Positions 60,372 through 64,000 of a stretch of DNA of 64,000 nt are shown here, in pieces. Where the stretch lies: the NCBI RefSeq assembly GCF_001514065.1, contig NZ_KQ948422.1, positions 620,001 to 684,000 on the forward strand. The letters are read 5' to 3'. The notes beneath the pieces are model-generated. The model had not been told where the DNA came from. It did no database searches and saw nothing but the letters and a program-made list of their open reading frames with translations. The position numbers and the translations under genes are program-made. This stretch comes from Streptomyces antibioticus (GTDB lineage: Bacteria > Actinomycetota > Actinomycetes > Streptomycetales > Streptomycetaceae). Each line of letters begins with the position of its first letter. Positions within the stretch are counted from its first letter, which is position 1.

Positions 60372-61166
60372 ATGAGTTCCCCACAGCACACCGAGACCCA
60401 GCACTCCCCAGAAGCCCCGCAGAACGGGCCCGTGCTCGTCACCGGCGGCACGAGCGGGATCGGCCTGGCCATCGCGGAAGCGGTGGCCCGTGCCGGGCGC
60501 CCCGTCGTGGTCACCGGGCGTTCCGAGGACCGCTGCCGCGCGGCGGAGAAGCAGCTCCAAAGCAGCGCGGGCGAGCGCCAGTTGGCGCTGGTCGCGGACA
60601 CCACCGATCCCGACGCACTGGCCGCGGCCGTGAGTGGGGCCGCCGAACGCTGGGGCCCTGTCACCGGCTTGGTGACGGCCGCCGGACAGCTGGCCCGCGG
60701 CTCGGTGCTCGACCTCACGCCCGACGACTTCCGCGCCGCCCTCGACACCAACGTCATCGGCACCTGGCTGGCCATCCGCGCCGTCCTGCCCGGCATGCTC
60801 GCCGCCGGACACGGCCGCATCGTCACGATCGGCTCCGTGCTCGGCACGACCGGTGCCCCCGAACGGTCCGGCTACGCCGCCACCAAGGGCGCGGTCGCCG
60901 CGCTGACCCGGTCGGCGGCCCTGGAGGTCGCCGGGACCGGCGTCACCGTGAACTGCGTCGCGCCCGGCCCCGTCCGCTCCCCCATGAACGAGAGTGCCAC
61001 CGCCACCGACGCCGCCGCCCAGGCCGCCTTCACCGCCAAGGTGCCGTTGGGCCGCTGGGGCACGCCCGAGGACATCGCGCACGCGGTGCTCCCGCTGCTC
61101 GCCGCCGGCTCGTCCTTCACCACCGGCGCGGTGGTGCACGCGGACGGCGGCTACACCGCGCAGTGA
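60372..61166 (+). CDS. Short-chain dehydrogenase/reductase (SDR)
   Basis: A 264-residue classical SDR: NAD(P)-binding VTGGTSGIGLAIAEAVARAG, TAAGQLARG, catalytic Ser in IVTIGSVLG and YAATK (Tyr-x3-Lys), and the C-terminal HADGGYTAQ. It likely oxidises or reduces a hydroxyacyl-CoA or alicyclic alcohol in this operon. The ATG at 60372 follows a weak site; an in-frame upstream ATG at 60342 exists. It lies 132 bases after the crotonase stop, with the tandem repeat in between. Confidence 0.92.
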   Translation: MSSPQHTETQHSPEAPQNGPVLVTGGTSGIGLAIAEAVARAGRPVVVTGRSEDRCRAAEKQLQSSAGERQLALVADTTDPDALAAAVSGAAERWGPVTGLVTAAGQLARGSVLDLTPDDFRAALDTNVIGTWLAIRAVLPGMLAAGHGRIVTIGSVLGTTGAPERSGYAATKGAVAALTRSAALEVAGTGVTVNCVAPGPVRSPMNESATATDAAAQAAFTAKVPLGRWGTPEDIAHAVLPLLAAGSSFTTGAVVHADGGYTAQ

Positions 61167-61273
61167 ACTCCCTGGTGAGAGAGGTTCGCTGAGCGGACCG
61201 CGACGCTGGGCCCGCGCACCGCGCGGTGATGGGCTCGACACCGCACCCCCCTGCTTCGTACGGAAGGACTCGC

Positions 61274-62122
61274 ATGTCACCTGCACCGGAGAGCCACTAC
61301 GCGGACGGCGCGGGCATCCGCTACCACTACCACGACCTCGGCTCGGGGCCCGACACCGTCTTCCTGCACGGTGGCGGCCCCGGCTGCACCGCGTGGAGCG
61401 ACTTCGGGCCCGTCGCGCACCTGTTCGCCGCCGACCGGCGCTGTCTGCTCGTCGACATCCAGCAGTACGGCAAGTCGGAGAAGTCCCCCATCAAGGGCCC
61501 GATGTGGGACCACCACGCGGCGAAGACCGTCGGCCTGCTGGACACGCTCGGCGTCGACCGCGCCGACTTCATCTGCAGCTCGTGGGGCGGCACCATCGCC
61601 CTCAACCTCGCGGCCAAGTACCCGGACCGGGTCCGCTCGCTGGTCGTCACCGGCAGCATGCCCGTCTTCTACGGGCCGCTCGCCCCGCTCCCGGAGAACG
61701 GGCACCGCGGCCGTACGGCCCGCGACATCTACTACGGCGGCGAGGGCCCGACCCGCGAGAAGATGCGGGACCTCATCACGAAGCTGGAGTGGTACGACGG
61801 CTCGAAGCTCCCCGAAGAGACGCTGACGATGCGGTACGAGCAGAGCCTGGACGAGGAGGAGTGCGCGCTGGCGGCCATGTCGGACTCGCCGCGCGGCGAC
61901 TGGCAGGACCTCACCGAGGAGCTGGGGCAGATCCAGGCTCCCACGCTGTTCATCTGGGGCATGCAGGACGCGTTCCTCACCCCGGACTACCCGCTGATGC
62001 TGGCCCGCATGGTGCCGAACGGCAACCTGCACGTGATGGACCACACCTCCCACCACCTGGAGGAGGAGCGCCCCGAGGCGTACCACTCGGTGGTCAGCGG
62101 CTTCCTCAACTCCTTCAGCTGA
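61274..62122 (+). CDS. Alpha/beta hydrolase, meta-cleavage-product hydrolase-like
   Basis: The 282-residue protein resembles C-C bond hydrolases of meta-cleavage pathways (MhpC/BphD/HsaD): VFLHGGGPGCTAWSDFGPVAHLFAADRRCLLVDIQQYGKSEK, nucleophile elbow ICSSWGGTIALN, Asp in WGMQDAFLTPDYP and His in DHTSHHLEEERP. The elbow has CSSWG instead of the usual GNSMG. The HGGGPG oxyanion motif supports C-C hydrolase chemistry on a vinylogous 1,5-diketone. No extradiol dioxygenase is encoded in the window. GGAAGGA precedes the ATG at 61274. Confidence 0.88.
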   Translation: MSPAPESHYADGAGIRYHYHDLGSGPDTVFLHGGGPGCTAWSDFGPVAHLFAADRRCLLVDIQQYGKSEKSPIKGPMWDHHAAKTVGLLDTLGVDRADFICSSWGGTIALNLAAKYPDRVRSLVVTGSMPVFYGPLAPLPENGHRGRTARDIYYGGEGPTREKMRDLITKLEWYDGSKLPEETLTMRYEQSLDEEECALAAMSDSPRGDWQDLTEELGQIQAPTLFIWGMQDAFLTPDYPLMLARMVPNGNLHVMDHTSHHLEEERPEAYHSVVSGFLNSFS

Positions 62123-62159
62123 AACGCCCCCCTCCCCAACCGCCCTTCGGAGGTGCCGC

Positions 62160-63014
62160 ATGTCCATCTGGACAGAGATCAGCCCCACCCCCTTCCGCGT
62201 CGAGTACGTCGACGCCGCCGGAGTCCCCACCCGCACCCTGCGCGCCGGTGACCCGACCGCCCAGGCCGTCGTCTTCCTGCACGGAACCAGCGGTCATCTG
62301 GAGGCCTTCGCGCGCAACATCACCGCGCACGCCGCCTACGACCTGCACGCCATCGACATGCTCGGCCACGGCTACACCGGCAAGCCCGACAAGCCGTACG
62401 AGATCGCCGACTACGTCGCCCACCTGCTCGACTACCTGGACGCCGTCGGTGTCGACAGCGCCCACATCGTCGGTGAGTCCCTGGGCGGCTGGGTCGGCGC
62501 CCGCGCCGCCATCGACCACCCCGAGCGGGTGCGCAGCCTCCAACTCCTGTGCTCCGGAGGCACGGTGGCCAACCCCGAGGTCATGGACCGCATCCGCACC
62601 AGCACCAAGCAGGCCGTCACCTCCGACGACATCGAGCTGACCCGCAAGCGGATGCGGCTGCTCATGGCCGACGACGCTTCCGCGACCGAGGAACTCGTCG
62701 AGGTCCGGCACGCGATCTACCACACACCGGAGTTCGTCGCGGGCGTCGACAATCTCCTCTCCCTCCAGGACATGGAACGCCGCCGACGCAACCTGCTGCG
62801 CCCCGAGCACCTGGCACAGATCACCCAGCCGACGCTGGTGGTGTGGGGCCGCCAGAACCCGTTCGGCGACACACCGGAGGCGACGGCCCTGCACGAGGGC
62901 ATCCCCGGCTCGCGCCTCGAACTCTTCGAGAACTGCGGGCACTGGCCGCAGCACGAGCAGGCCGAGCGCTACAACCCCCTCAGCCTGGAGTTCATCGGCA
63001 AGGCCGCCTCCTGA
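62160..63014 (+). CDS. Alpha/beta hydrolase, second C-C hydrolase-like protein
   Basis: A 284-residue hydrolase with VVFLHGTSGHLEAFARNI (oxyanion), HAIDMLGHGYTGKP, nucleophile elbow VGESLGGWVGARA, WGRQNPFGDTP and NCGHWPQHEQAERY. In the usual acid position WGxxD the residue is Asn (RQN), so the catalytic acid may be the nearby Asp of FGDTP. It resembles 2-hydroxy-6-oxo-dienoate hydrolases. GGAGGTG precedes the ATG, and its stop overlaps the next start (TGATG). Confidence 0.88.
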   Translation: MSIWTEISPTPFRVEYVDAAGVPTRTLRAGDPTAQAVVFLHGTSGHLEAFARNITAHAAYDLHAIDMLGHGYTGKPDKPYEIADYVAHLLDYLDAVGVDSAHIVGESLGGWVGARAAIDHPERVRSLQLLCSGGTVANPEVMDRIRTSTKQAVTSDDIELTRKRMRLLMADDASATEELVEVRHAIYHTPEFVAGVDNLLSLQDMERRRRNLLRPEHLAQITQPTLVVWGRQNPFGDTPEATALHEGIPGSRLELFENCGHWPQHEQAERYNPLSLEFIGKAAS

Positions 63015-63961
63015 TGCGGGCCGTCCGCTTCCACGGCTGGGGCGCCGCTCCGTCCCTCGACGAGGTGCCCGAGCCGGTCCGCGCTGCGGGAGAGGTTCTC
63101 GTCCAGGTCACGGCCGGCGGCGTCTCGCATCTCGATGCCACCGTCGCGTCCGGCGACTTCGAGTTCAAGCCCTCGCTTCCGTACATCGGCGGTGTCGAGG
63201 GCGCGGGCACCGTCCTGGAGGCGGACGCCGACTCCGGTCTGGCTCCCGGCACGCAGGTCGTGCTGCGGGGCGGCGGCCTGGGTCTCCTGCGTGACGGGAC
63301 GTGGGCCGAGCGGGTCAGTGTGAAGCGCAAGGCCGTCACACCGCTCGACGCGCCGCTCGACCCCGCGGTGGCGGCGAGCTTCTTCGTCCCCGCCACGACC
63401 GCGCATGTGGCTCTGTTCGACATCGCCCGGATCGGCCAGGACGAGAACGTCGTCGTGGTCGGAGCCGCCGGCGCGGTCGGCGCGATGGTGGCCCAGCAGG
63501 CCCTGGCCGCCGGCGCCCGGGTGACCGGCGTGGTCGGCCGGGAGGACCAGCTGGCCGACGTGCCGAAGGGGGTGGCGGCGCTGACGCTGGAGGATGCGGA
63601 AGGTCTAACCCGCGACCGGTCGGCCTCTCTGCTCGTCGACACACTCGGCGGTGCCGGGCTGATCGGCCGCAGCCGCTGGGTGCGCCAGGGCGGGCGCGCC
63701 GTCGTCATCGGCTACGTCGCGGGCCCGCAGGTCGAGTTCGACCTGCCGAGCTGGCTGCTCGACGAGGTGGCGCTGCTGCCGGTGAACATGATCCGCCAGG
63801 AGCGCCGGGCCCGGGCGGTCTCCGGTGACCTGGTCCGGCGACTCTCCGAGGGTGAACTGACGCTGGCGGTCGAGGAGTTCGGCCTGGCGGACGCTCCCGC
63901 TGCGCTCGACGCCCTGCGCGGCGGGCGCGTGCGGGGACGGGCCGTACTGCTGCCCGGGTGA
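63014..63961 (+). CDS. MDR-family quinone oxidoreductase-like protein
   Basis: A 315-residue zinc-free medium-chain reductase: MRAVRFHGWGAAPSLDEVPEP, cofactor motif VVVVGAAGAVGAMVAQQALAAGARV and the conserved LLPVNMIRQE block shared with the paralogue at 50969. It would reduce an enone or quinone with NADPH. It is the last gene visible; the 39 bases to the window end carry no feature I can support, and the operon may continue beyond. Confidence 0.88.
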   Translation: MRAVRFHGWGAAPSLDEVPEPVRAAGEVLVQVTAGGVSHLDATVASGDFEFKPSLPYIGGVEGAGTVLEADADSGLAPGTQVVLRGGGLGLLRDGTWAERVSVKRKAVTPLDAPLDPAVAASFFVPATTAHVALFDIARIGQDENVVVVGAAGAVGAMVAQQALAAGARVTGVVGREDQLADVPKGVAALTLEDAEGLTRDRSASLLVDTLGGAGLIGRSRWVRQGGRAVVIGYVAGPQVEFDLPSWLLDEVALLPVNMIRQERRARAVSGDLVRRLSEGELTLAVEEFGLADAPAALDALRGGRVRGRAVLLPG

Positions 63962-64000
63962 CGACTCGGTTGTGCGCGGGCACTGCCAAGTGCGCGTTGC

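Noticed and set aside
1-64000. tRNA, rRNA, CRISPR arrays, insertion sequences, integrases or phage genes
   Set aside because: None seen: no transposase or recombinase motifs, no regularly spaced repeats, no tRNA-like cloverleaf that I could recognise by eye.

Overview
The window is about 71-73% G+C by eye, with third codon positions almost always G or C, many GTG starts and end-to-start ATGA overlaps. Family content (secreted glycosidases with Tat signals, a PAS-GAF-PP2C-ATPase phosphatase, LtrA, an orphan NRPS condensation domain, actinobacterial leader peptide) points to a soil actinomycete, most likely Streptomyces. I see no rRNA, tRNA, CRISPR array, insertion sequence or phage gene. It reads as an accessory, catabolism-rich chromosomal segment.

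Layout. (1) 1-10.5 kb: a truncated epoxide-hydrolase-type hydrolase with a divergent HxlR regulator; a GH74-GH12 xyloglucanase operon with a LacI-type palindrome just after its promoter; an orphan condensation-domain protein; LtrA; a stress-type phosphatase. (2) 10.6-24.1 kb: a LysR regulator divergent from an 11-gene, mostly translationally coupled operon plus an MHS-family permease. The last six genes are a complete 3-hydroxyanthranilate meta-cleavage route as far as 4-hydroxy-2-oxovalerate. The first five (cyclase/isatin-hydrolase family, ThDP decarboxylase-like, Cys-less thiolase, DUF35, CoA ligase) look like an oxindole side-chain pathway feeding it. (3) 24.2-34.9 kb: MerR plus membrane protein, a Tat esterase, a circularly permuted GH3, a hydrolase/TetR pair with a double operator, a type-B carboxylesterase and an IclR regulator. 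(4) 35-37.9 kb: hydratase, acylating acetaldehyde dehydrogenase and aldolase, which supply the two steps missing from the operon in (2). (5) 37.9-55.9 kb: a probable sulfur-scavenging region. It has an Rrf2 regulator, a DsbA-like protein, a Cys-ending leader peptide, a dipeptide-type ABC transporter, an NtaA/DszA-type flavin monooxygenase, an FAD monooxygenase, an SsuE-type reductase, a clade-D-like beta-carbonic anhydrase and an ssu-type ABC operon whose first binding-protein gene is frameshifted. (6) 56-64 kb: an IclR regulator followed by a fused CaiB CoA-transferase, crotonase, SDR, two alpha/beta hydrolases and a quinone reductase: an unassigned ring or acyl-CoA catabolic operon.

Two ideas deserve attention. 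First, the 11.7-22.4 kb operon can be read as a route from a dioxindole-3-acetate-type compound (an oxidised auxin, perhaps 7-hydroxylated) through CoA activation, retro-aldol cleavage, isatin ring opening and ThDP decarboxylation to 3-hydroxyanthranilate and then pyruvate. Second, the Rrf2 gene and the leader-peptide promoter share a dyad (AATG-GACACC / GGTGTC-CATT), which suggests a small sulfur-responsive regulon with attenuation on top of it. Both are inferences from sequence.
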